DNA from: Pseudomonas sp. B21-040
Lineage (GTDB): Bacteria > Pseudomonadota > Gammaproteobacteria > Pseudomonadales > Pseudomonadaceae
Reading direction: 5' to 3'
Assembly: GCF_024748695.1 (NCBI RefSeq)
Contig: NZ_CP087176.1
Span: 3,341,501-3,405,500, forward strand
DNA: 64,000 nucleotides
Shown: positions 28,109 to 36,485 of the stretch, one piece after another
Layout: each line of letters starts with the position of its first letter
Position numbering within the stretch: position 1 is the first letter of the stretch
Program-made: the position numbers and the translations under genes
Notes under the pieces: generated by a model
What the model saw: the letters and a program-made list of their open reading frames with translations, nothing else
The model's database searches: none
Told to the model about the DNA's origin: nothing

Positions 28109-31100
28109 CTACATTTCGCTGAAAATCAGCCCGGCATTGGCAAACTGTTGGTTAGCGTTGTGACCCAGCACGAACAGGACGGATTCGAGGCTGAAGTTGC
28201 CGATGTACTTGCCTTGGGAAGCAATACACGCGGCGATGTGACCGAAGACACTCAGCTGGTTCTGGCTCAGGGACAGTTTCAACGCCAGCAACAGGTTTTC
28301 CGTGCCCACCAATGTATTGGAATCCGCCAGCAGACTGCGATAGCAACCTTCAACCTCGCCTCCGTCGGCTGAGCCGGCAAGTTGCCGCAAGCGGTCGAGC
28401 ATCGCATCGCCCAGGCGCAACGTTTGTAGCCGGTTATTGCGCAGGCGTAATTCGCCATAGCCGGGCTTGAGTCGGACTCCGCCGCGACTAAACGCAACAC
28501 CCAGATTTTTCAGAAAATCGAGGTCCAGCGCTTCGTCGCTCTTGGCCTCGCCGTACAAGGACACGCGGCCGTTGATCTGGTTGTCCGCCAGCAAGGTATC
28601 CGCCTCGGCATCGCCAAGGGCCAGGGCGAAGCCGGTGTGGTTGAGCATCAGTTCCGTGCGCAAACGATCCAGCGAGAGCAGCAGTCGACGCTGGCTGGCA
28701 CCCTGTTCGATATCGCTGCGCAGCGTTGACAATGCCAATATTTCATCGGTGTTGAGGACTACCTGACGGCGATCCACTTGTTGCCCGAAAGCCTTGCGCT
28801 GAGCGGCGCTGAACGCTGCAAAGGCATCGACCACCTTGCTTGGGATAGCCGCAAAAAGTTCGCCCTTGCCTGATTTCATCGCCGCCTCCAGGGGGGCGAG
28901 CAAGGGTATGGCATCAAACAGTTCCCGGGCGTGCTGTGTCCCGCTCGACGAGTAGGCGTTGATCAGGCAAGCGCTCAGGTCAATGCGCTGGGCGTCGTCG
29001 ATTTGCACCAGGCTGATCCCGGGAACCGTCAGCCCCGACAGGCGCATTCGTTGCAAGCGCAAATGCTGATTGCCTTGAAAACGCAGGCACTGGTTCTCGC
29101 CCAGCATGACGATGTCGAAATCCAGAAACGTCAGGGAGGCAAAATCGAAACAGTTGAACTCTTGATTACGCAGCACCAGCCGGCTCGCGGGGCCGCTACC
29201 GTGGATGAACAGATGGGTGCCGTTCGGCGCGACCTGGTCGATGCTGTCGGCCAGGTGATGCTCGCCAGGTAGCAGGCACAAGCAGATGTCGCGTTGACCC
29301 TGTTCGAGTAACACTTTGAGCGCGATGTCGAGGTTCTCGAACTCGCCGCCGACACCGACACTGGTGCAGCAGCCACCGCCGTGGTTTTTTTGACAGAGCG
29401 CGTCGAGCGCATCCTGCACGGTATGAATGCCCTGGGCGGCCATGTCGGCGCACTTCGCCGGGTCATAGGCGACTTGTGTGGCCACGGACAGACTGGCGGA
29501 AAAATGCAGGACGTTGTACTTGCCGGCCGCTACCTGGCCGGCTTCGAGCAGTTGCGCCGTGCAGGTCTGGTTCAGCACGCCGGGCGCCAGGCTCCAGATC
29601 ACGCTGGCGATACCGTCCGCGCCGGTGGCGATGATCTGGCTGGCGGTGCCGTTGGGCAGCGTGCCGTCACTGACGCTGAAGCTGACCTCGGCCCCGGCAA
29701 CCGGGAACTTGCCATTGAACACCGCGACTTCCAGCGGGCTGGGCAACGGCAGGTTTTGTGGCGCCAAAGGGTTTGGCATAACCTCCTGGCCGTCGCCACC
29801 AACGTAATAGAGGTTGGTCAGTTCGGTCAGCGCCGGAAATAGCTGACGGCAATCGGACAGCGTGCTCCAGACCCCGGCCTGGCAGTTGAGCAAGGCCAGC
29901 CGGGTGAAGGCGCGCAATACCCCTTGCGGTGACTGGAAGGCGGGTTTATTGGCCACCAACGGCCACTCGATGTCAGCGGTAGCGGTGCGAGCGGGAATGG
30001 TCCAGAAATCCCCGACACGATACTTGCCGGGGATGAATTTAATCTCGACGCCCTCCTCCAGCTCCACCCAGCCACTGTTCAAATTGGCTGCCGCCGGGAC
30101 CAGCTTCGCCCAACCGTCCCAGCGCCGCACACGCGGGTTGCTCAGGTACAGCGCCTTGTCCAGAGACCCGGTGGCGCTGGCCAGATCGAGGGTGACAATA
30201 TTGCCTTCTGTCTTGAGCACCTGGACCAGAGTCCCTGGCCGGCCAAGCAGTTCGTAAGTATCGTCGAAGAATTCCAGCCAGCAGCCGGCGGTGATCGCAA
30301 GGTAGGCATCACGGCCAAGGCTGGCGACCTCGAACTCGTCCGCCGTCGGCTCGCCCAGCCAACGTACAACGCGGGTTTCAATGCTGCCGTTGTCACGCGA
30401 CCATTTGTAGCGCTGGTCGGCTGAAACGCTGCCATCGTCGTGGATCTCAACGCGATACAACAGGTTTTCCAGGCGCCGGTAGCCTGCTTCCGGCGCCAGC
30501 AGGCAGGGATCTTTGGGCGGAGTGCTGGGTTCGGCGCGGGCCGCGAGCTTGCCATCGACTGCAGTGGTCAGGGTGGTCCAGGCCGCCAGCGCGCTCAGGC
30601 AGTTCAGGTCGGCGCCGATATCACCGGCACGCAGCAACTTGACCTGCCACAGCAGTTGGTCGCGGGTCGCGCTGTCCGGCCCACCGAGGGCGACTTCACG
30701 GATAAGCGGGTCTTCCAGCGCCGTGATGTGCCGCAGCCAGGCTTCGAGATAGCCAAGGTAGATCCCGTCCGGAGGGTCGATGGGTGCTCCGTTGTTGTCG
30801 TAGACCTTGATCTCGACCAACTGCGGCGCATTCGCCGGGGGTAATGGCAACAGACTGGCATTGGCCGGCAGCACCGGTGAGACGTTGCCCGGCAAGTGCG
30901 GCTGGCTGGTGGCCGGGACCTGGCTGGCGTTTTCGCAGAGCAAGCCTTCGACGTAGTAATGGCCGATGCCGATGCCGATGTTCTTGCCATTGCCGGTCAG
31001 CAGAAACCCGGGGTTGGCCAAGGGCCCGCCACTATGGCCAATGGTATCGACGGTTTCACTCTCGATCCGGCGATTGAGAATGTCTTGCTGCTCGTTCCAG

Positions 31101-31192
31101 TCCGCATCCAGCTGCACCCGCCCCTGTTGCATGCGTACGGCGCGATAGTGCTGGTCCGGCTTGTCGGTCGAGCGGGTGAGATCGGCTTTCAT
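28109..31192 (-). CDS. DUF6519 eCIS-associated protein with C-terminal beta-helix
   Basis: This 1,027-residue protein is the last gene of the eCIS operon. It opens with the DUF6519 signature MKADLTRSTDKPDQHYRAVR and RVQLDADWNEQQDIL (1-50), shared by structural proteins in tail-like gene sets. A middle part (about 485-580) resembles an Ig-like fold, with FNGKFPVAGAEVSFSVSDG. Residues about 640-780 look like a right-handed beta-helix (GENQCLRFQGNQHLRLQ, LSGLTVPGISLVQIDDAQRI). Such folds suit a peripheral particle component or receptor binder. The start has AAGGA upstream and follows the tail-I gene by 32 nt. Precise position in the particle is not known. Confidence 0.7.
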   Translation of the reverse strand: MKADLTRSTDKPDQHYRAVRMQQGRVQLDADWNEQQDILNRRIESETVDTIGHSGGPLANPGFLLTGNGKNIGIGIGHYYVEGLLCENASQVPATSQPHLPGNVSPVLPANASLLPLPPANAPQLVEIKVYDNNGAPIDPPDGIYLGYLEAWLRHITALEDPLIREVALGGPDSATRDQLLWQVKLLRAGDIGADLNCLSALAAWTTLTTAVDGKLAARAEPSTPPKDPCLLAPEAGYRRLENLLYRVEIHDDGSVSADQRYKWSRDNGSIETRVVRWLGEPTADEFEVASLGRDAYLAITAGCWLEFFDDTYELLGRPGTLVQVLKTEGNIVTLDLASATGSLDKALYLSNPRVRRWDGWAKLVPAAANLNSGWVELEEGVEIKFIPGKYRVGDFWTIPARTATADIEWPLVANKPAFQSPQGVLRAFTRLALLNCQAGVWSTLSDCRQLFPALTELTNLYYVGGDGQEVMPNPLAPQNLPLPSPLEVAVFNGKFPVAGAEVSFSVSDGTLPNGTASQIIATGADGIASVIWSLAPGVLNQTCTAQLLEAGQVAAGKYNVLHFSASLSVATQVAYDPAKCADMAAQGIHTVQDALDALCQKNHGGGCCTSVGVGGEFENLDIALKVLLEQGQRDICLCLLPGEHHLADSIDQVAPNGTHLFIHGSGPASRLVLRNQEFNCFDFASLTFLDFDIVMLGENQCLRFQGNQHLRLQRMRLSGLTVPGISLVQIDDAQRIDLSACLINAYSSSGTQHARELFDAIPLLAPLEAAMKSGKGELFAAIPSKVVDAFAAFSAAQRKAFGQQVDRRQVVLNTDEILALSTLRSDIEQGASQRRLLLSLDRLRTELMLNHTGFALALGDAEADTLLADNQINGRVSLYGEAKSDEALDLDFLKNLGVAFSRGGVRLKPGYGELRLRNNRLQTLRLGDAMLDRLRQLAGSADGGEVEGCYRSLLADSNTLVGTENLLLALKLSLSQNQLSVFGHIAACIASQGKYIGNFSLESVLFVLGHNANQQFANAGLIFSEM

Positions 31193-31224
31193 AGTGGTAG
31201 TCCTTGCCCGTTTTGCGCGTTCGT

Positions 31225-33366
31225 TCAGTTCACAAAGATCACCCCGGCCTCCAGGCCGAAGCGCAGGTATTCGTCCAAGGCCTGATGCAGGTTGGCCTCG
31301 CGTTGTGGTTGTTGCAGCACATTCCAGACGCCCATTTCGGCGCCGTCCTCGGCGCCGGTGCGCAGCTCTTGAGCACTTGAAAGGCGCAGCTGGGCATATG
31401 CCGGATGGCTGAAACTCACCGAGGTAAAGGCTGGCGTCACCCGCACCCGTTCGCTCTTTGCCTGGGCGGTCGGCAACCCCTGGGTCACCAGGTCCGGCAG
31501 GCAGCGGTAGCGACGTGGCGTCTGCGAGCCCGATGGCACATAGCAGAAACGCACGCAGCCTTCCTGGCGTCGGGCGATATTCAATTTGGCGCTGAACAGA
31601 CTGTTGCTGGCTTCCAGCTCCCCGGCGGCGCTGGCGCCGAAGACGCTGCAGCGGTCGAGTTGCAGGCGCGTGTCCGGTAAATCGAAGGCCACGTCATCGC
31701 CGTTATCGAACACGCTGTTGCGGCCCTCGACTCCGGCAATGGCCTTGCTCGTCCGCAACGGCCCGCACAGGCAATGGATCAGCCGCAGCCAGAGTTGGCT
31801 GCCGGTGCCGGTGTGACGAATGCCACCCTTGCTCGGCGTCAGGCTGCAATGACGCAGATTCACTTCGCCCAGCGCGCCGTCCAAACGCAGTTGACCGTCC
31901 AGCAGCAGCCCGGACAGGCTGAGCCGGGTGTCGAGGTTGCCGCGTAACCGCAGGTCGCCGATCAGTACCGGCCGCCGCTGGTTGGCGGCTTCAATGGCCA
32001 GGTGGGTATCTGGCAGGTTGAGATCAGGGGTCAGCTCCTGGGTCCCGTCGTCCAGCAGATAGATCAGCGTACGGGTCCCGGCAATGACTGCCGCCAGCGC
32101 GTCGGCCAGCGTCGCGTGGTCGCCCGGGACCCGCAGCAGTACCTGGAAATCCGCCGGATCGAGCAGGCCCTGCAACGGCTCATCGTCGCGACGCAACGGG
32201 CGTCGATCGTAGGGCCCCGCGCCGACATCGCCGGGGAAGCCATAGCTGTAGGCGACTTCCACCCGGTTCGCGGTCTTGCCGGCGGGCAAGGCGATACGTC
32301 CCAGGACCGGGTCGAAACCCACCAGAAACAGGTTGGCAACGCCAGGAAAGGTTTTATCCGGCTGACCGGCCTTGCTCGATTTCACCGTGACGCTGGCCGG
32401 TGGACGCCGCCATTCTTGCGGCACTACGCCGGGCAAGGGCGAGAGATTGCACACCAGCAGATGCTCCGGCGGTACTTCCACATCGTCCAGCCAGATCCGC
32501 AGAACCGGGCCACCCTCCTCCTCTCGATCGAGGGGAAAGTACACAGGGTCAGGTGTCTCACCATCGGTCAGGGCCTGACGTAGCGCCGTCAGTTCGTCGT
32601 GCAGCAGTCGCCGGGAAAGAGGCTCCGGCACGTTTTCCGGTTGCGCCAGGTGAGTGATTTCCTGCTCGGTGCGCGGCCGGTTGAACAACATGCCCTCCCC
32701 CCGCAACAGCGGCTCGGCGACGTCGCGACCCAGGGCATCGAAACTGTAGAAGCCTGCCAGGCTGGTCATGGCTCGGGCGGTGGCGCGTTGTAGTGCATAG
32801 GCCTGCAACCGCCAGAGATAGAGACCAACATTGGCAATGTTGTAGCGCCCGGCCGGGAGCGAACGCACCTCGACGGTATGGGCGGCGCGGTCGAAGGGGC
32901 CGTCTACCCGCTCCAATTGTGTGGCATCACGCAGGTTCGGCGTGCGCACATTTTGTGGGCGGCAGTGTTCGAGGTATTGGGTCGTGCCCAGCAGCTCGAA
33001 AAACTCCACCGCCCGCGCACGCCAGCCGGTGGTATCGAATGCCAGCTGTTCCAGCACCGGCAGCGTGCCCTTGCGCCGTCGCAGGCGCAGGCTGTTGGCC
33101 ACATACGCGCGCAGGCCGAACGCCTGGGTGCCGCTGACCGGATACAGACCGCGCACGCCCAGCAGATCGCCGATATAGGGGACCAACCAGTCGTCACAGG
33201 TTTCGATAAACCAGTTGTCGTAGAGCCGGGTGATGTCCTCTTCCAGCACCGCGCCCTGCTCGGCGATAACTTCCAGCAATGCCCGCAGCGGCCCACCCAT
33301 TTCGGCATCGCGCTCGCGGTAGAAGGCCGGCAGCCGCGCCATCAGGAATTCGGCGTCAATGCTCAT
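31225..33366 (-). CDS. Tail protein I-like baseplate component with beta-helix region
   Basis: This 713-residue protein carries an N-terminal tail-protein-I-like domain (about 1-150: LMARLPAFYRERDAEMGGPL and DWLVPYIGDLLGVRG, then LRLRRRKGTLPVLEQLA). In phages this domain connects baseplate and fibre. A long C-terminal region (about 425-620) has short repeating strands around LRLRGNLDTRLSLSGLLLDG, suggesting a beta-helix. It overlaps the upstream baseplate gene by 4 nt. It may be the wedge tip that would hold receptor-binding parts, as no separate fibre gene is seen. Confidence 0.72.
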   Translation of the reverse strand: MSIDAEFLMARLPAFYRERDAEMGGPLRALLEVIAEQGAVLEEDITRLYDNWFIETCDDWLVPYIGDLLGVRGLYPVSGTQAFGLRAYVANSLRLRRRKGTLPVLEQLAFDTTGWRARAVEFFELLGTTQYLEHCRPQNVRTPNLRDATQLERVDGPFDRAAHTVEVRSLPAGRYNIANVGLYLWRLQAYALQRATARAMTSLAGFYSFDALGRDVAEPLLRGEGMLFNRPRTEQEITHLAQPENVPEPLSRRLLHDELTALRQALTDGETPDPVYFPLDREEEGGPVLRIWLDDVEVPPEHLLVCNLSPLPGVVPQEWRRPPASVTVKSSKAGQPDKTFPGVANLFLVGFDPVLGRIALPAGKTANRVEVAYSYGFPGDVGAGPYDRRPLRRDDEPLQGLLDPADFQVLLRVPGDHATLADALAAVIAGTRTLIYLLDDGTQELTPDLNLPDTHLAIEAANQRRPVLIGDLRLRGNLDTRLSLSGLLLDGQLRLDGALGEVNLRHCSLTPSKGGIRHTGTGSQLWLRLIHCLCGPLRTSKAIAGVEGRNSVFDNGDDVAFDLPDTRLQLDRCSVFGASAAGELEASNSLFSAKLNIARRQEGCVRFCYVPSGSQTPRRYRCLPDLVTQGLPTAQAKSERVRVTPAFTSVSFSHPAYAQLRLSSAQELRTGAEDGAEMGVWNVLQQPQREANLHQALDEYLRFGLEAGVIFVN

Positions 33367-36300
33367 AGGCTAAGCTCCGTCAAGGTAACTGCGGACGGGT
33401 CCAGCAACAGCAGTTGTGCCGCCAATATTTGCTGACTCTGCCACCGGGCACCGCGGGCGCGCAGTCGGCCATCCGGCCCAGCCACACTGCTGCTGGACAG
33501 GCCGTCGTAGAGCCGCAAGCTATCCAGATCCACCCGCTCCACTCCCGGCACCCGCTGTATCACCGCCAGTACTTCGCTGCCACTGACGGGTTGCCCGTAG
33601 TAACGCGCGGCAAACCCGAAGGCCTGCCCCAAGGCGCTGCGCACTGCACTGAGGACTGTTGCGCTTTGATAGTCCGGGTTAACCCGAACCTTGGCTTCCA
33701 CACCAAAACGCAGCACCACCCCGGGTGCAAGCTTGAGCGGCTGATGAGCCGGGCGCACCGCGTCAATGGCCGCGGCCAGGTTGCGATAGAGCGCCGATCC
33801 GGGATCGATGCTGACACCTTCTACCCCGCTGACCGTGAGGTGGACCAACCGCTGCTCGCCATCCCACAACCACACCGCTTGGGCCTTGCCGACGCCGGCG
33901 AAGGCCGCGGCGAAGTCTTCGAAATCCCGAAGCGAGACGATGCGATCCAGGGTCCGTACGCTCAGCGGTGCGTTCTGCCGGGCACTGTCGCGGTCTTCCG
34001 GATCGACCCCACCCGCCGCGGGTACCGGGTTGATCACATCCTTGACCCCCAACGGACGGGACAGCAGCAGGCTGATCCGCCCACTGTTGAGGTTGCCGGC
34101 CGCACCGATGCCGACGCGATAGTACGCGTGCACATTCATCTGTCCCGTGGGCAGGCGACTGCCGTGCACGCCGTCACCGAACTGCACGGTGACCCGGCCA
34201 TCATCGCCCCGGCGCAGCAGATAGGCACGGTCTTGCGCGCCGAGCTCACCCAAGTGTGGCGCCTCGGACCAGCGCACACCTTCGACGCGTACCTGCAGCG
34301 TGCTCTGGATGCCCGAAGGGGTGGGTGAGGAAATGTAGGTCAACGGTTTCTGCAGCAGCAGGAAGCGCTGGAAGGCCTGGCTGGCGTCGCCACTGCCAAG
34401 GATTTCCGGCTGTATCTGCATCTGCTTGCTGTCGCCGTGACTGGCCGGCGCCACATTGGCGTTGATCCGCACACTCAACGGCAGATAGGCATGTTGCAGA
34501 TCGCTCTCAAGTTCCAGGCGCGAACGCGGCCCGCTGCTGTCATTGCGTTGCAGGCGCGCCACTTCGCTGGCGAAGCCAAGCACTACTTCATGGCGCGCGC
34601 CATCGGTGAAGGACAGGCTGGCGAGCCGGCCGTCCCTGGCGATTTCCACCGCCACCAACGGGTCATTGGCCAACAGTCGCTGACGCGCCGGCGCATTTTG
34701 CGTCACGTCCGGCAAGGTGTGGCCGCTGATCGACAGCCAGCGCCCCGCCTCCAGCTCCGGTTGCAGATCATCCAGCGTCAGCACATGACCGCTGAGCAGC
34801 CCGGACCTGGGCCGGGTCGCCCACGGCAGCTCGATGGATTCGCCATAGGCCGTGGTCTCGCGCAGACGCTCGTTGAACAGCTCGCGCAGTTGTTCGCCAC
34901 GCAGGCTCAGGCGCGTGGTCTTGCTGCTCAGGGTGAAGGCGGCGCGGGCATCCTCGCGGCTGTCGAGGATTTGATACAGCTCCTGATAATCGGGCAGCGT
35001 CAGCACCAGCCAACTGCCCGTGACCAGTCGCGGATAGCTGGCATCCAGATGCACGCTGTGTACGTCTCGTGGGTATAGACGACTTTGGGGAATGATTTGT
35101 TTGGCGATGCCAGGGCCCTGCCAGCGCAATTGAATCAAGGCAGCGCCACCGTTCTCGTAGTACTCCAGGCGCAGGTCGAGTTTTTGTCCGGCCTGGAGCT
35201 CGAACAGGCTCTCGCCGTATTCGGTCGCGTCTTGGTCTTGCCATTGATTGACCAGTAACTGGCCGCCAATCCACAGCCGCACGCCATCGTCGGCTTTGAC
35301 GAAGAAGCTGTAATTGCCGCTTTCGGGTATTTGCAGCCAGCCGCTCCAGCGCACCGAGAAAGTATCGACGGTCAGCTGCGGGTCGGGGCTGGCGCTGCCC
35401 CAGTCGAAATCAACGGTGGCGTCGGTACGGCTGAGCTTGCGCGTCTTGAAGTCGTTGCCTTCGAAATACTCGCCATACAGGCCGCTGCCGGTGGCCTGGC
35501 GGGTCGGCGGATCGGAAACATCGGCCAGGGTGAAGCCCGGCCACTGGCCGTGCAGGCTGATCTTCGCCTGATTATCATCGTCCAGGCCCAGGTAGCTTGC
35601 CCGCAGGCTGCGCGGCATCGCCCGCCAGTCCGGCGCCGCCTGGCCGAACAGCGCAGCCTTGGTCCGCAGGGCAAAACAGCGAGGATTGGCCTTGGCCGGC
35701 TGGACGTGGGGCATTACCTTGCCTAGCGGCCGGTCGAGCGTTACTACCGTGTAGCCAGCCAGTGGGTCGGCGCTCGGCTCCACCGGCGAAATCACTTGCA
35801 GGCGAACGACGCGGCGCAGGTCCCAGTTTTCGCTGCCGGGATTTTTCAGGCGTTCATCGCCGACGATCAACAGTGCGTCACCGGCTTGCAAGCGCGTGTT
35901 CTGCCCTTTCAGATACAGAGTACGAGCGCCCCAGTACGGCGGCACCTCTTCCTGGCTCTGCAGGGCCAAGGCATTCCAGGCAGCGCGCGCGTACAACGGC
36001 TCCAGCGTTTCGAAAACCTGGGCCTGTTCATCCTGCTCTGGAATGCTCTGGCTCTTGTTGCCGGTGTCGATCCGCGCGGTTAACGGCGCGCCCGGCGCGG
36101 TCTCCAGAGAAAAAGCCAGAAACGTCGAGGCGGCCACGCCAGGGCGCAGTTCGTAGCCGATGGAACGCCCCAGCTCCAATATCGAACGCCGCTCCGTGGC
36201 GGTACGCAGGAAGCCCTCGTTGACAATGCGCTCCTGATAGAAACTCAGCACGTCGAGGACGCCAGCCCAGGCATCGAGCAATGCCAGCGCCGGATCATCG

Positions 36301-36485
36301 GCATCGCGAGTGCTCAGCCCGAGCAGCGCCGTCTGGCTGGAAAGGCGCGCCAGCTGACTCTCGCGAAAACGCCCATGGGTGCCGACCCGATAGTGCAACG
36401 TCGTCTGCCCTGGCGGGTTCAATTCGTCGACCGGTGTCAGCACCTTGATCCCGGCGCAGCAGCCGCAGTGTTCGCCATTACTCAT
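33363..36485 (-). CDS. Baseplate J-like (wedge) protein with inserted PA14 domain
   Basis: This 1,040-residue protein matches putative baseplate assembly proteins of eCIS (Afp11/gp6-J like). Conserved parts are LALLDAWAGVLDVLSFYQER (70-89) near the start and IVSLRDFEDFAAAFAGVGKA with later PDYQSATVLSAVRSALGQAF near the end. Residues 333-472 form a PA14 domain: GLYGEYFEGNDFK, VRWSGWLQIPESGNYSFFVK, ADDGVRLWIGGQLLVNQW and LRLEYYENGGAALIQLRW. PA14 domains bind sugars in many proteins. The N-terminus has four cysteines (C7, C9, C10 within HCGCC). It overlaps both neighbours by 4 nt. Confidence 0.85.
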   Translation of the reverse strand: MSNGEHCGCCAGIKVLTPVDELNPPGQTTLHYRVGTHGRFRESQLARLSSQTALLGLSTRDADDPALALLDAWAGVLDVLSFYQERIVNEGFLRTATERRSILELGRSIGYELRPGVAASTFLAFSLETAPGAPLTARIDTGNKSQSIPEQDEQAQVFETLEPLYARAAWNALALQSQEEVPPYWGARTLYLKGQNTRLQAGDALLIVGDERLKNPGSENWDLRRVVRLQVISPVEPSADPLAGYTVVTLDRPLGKVMPHVQPAKANPRCFALRTKAALFGQAAPDWRAMPRSLRASYLGLDDDNQAKISLHGQWPGFTLADVSDPPTRQATGSGLYGEYFEGNDFKTRKLSRTDATVDFDWGSASPDPQLTVDTFSVRWSGWLQIPESGNYSFFVKADDGVRLWIGGQLLVNQWQDQDATEYGESLFELQAGQKLDLRLEYYENGGAALIQLRWQGPGIAKQIIPQSRLYPRDVHSVHLDASYPRLVTGSWLVLTLPDYQELYQILDSREDARAAFTLSSKTTRLSLRGEQLRELFNERLRETTAYGESIELPWATRPRSGLLSGHVLTLDDLQPELEAGRWLSISGHTLPDVTQNAPARQRLLANDPLVAVEIARDGRLASLSFTDGARHEVVLGFASEVARLQRNDSSGPRSRLELESDLQHAYLPLSVRINANVAPASHGDSKQMQIQPEILGSGDASQAFQRFLLLQKPLTYISSPTPSGIQSTLQVRVEGVRWSEAPHLGELGAQDRAYLLRRGDDGRVTVQFGDGVHGSRLPTGQMNVHAYYRVGIGAAGNLNSGRISLLLSRPLGVKDVINPVPAAGGVDPEDRDSARQNAPLSVRTLDRIVSLRDFEDFAAAFAGVGKAQAVWLWDGEQRLVHLTVSGVEGVSIDPGSALYRNLAAAIDAVRPAHQPLKLAPGVVLRFGVEAKVRVNPDYQSATVLSAVRSALGQAFGFAARYYGQPVSGSEVLAVIQRVPGVERVDLDSLRLYDGLSSSSVAGPDGRLRARGARWQSQQILAAQLLLLDPSAVTLTELSL

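Noticed and set aside
35070..35489. PA14 region as evidence of a binary (anthrax-like) toxin
   Set aside because: The domain is inserted in a baseplate protein and no pore-forming or translocation module accompanies it; carbohydrate binding is the simpler reading.
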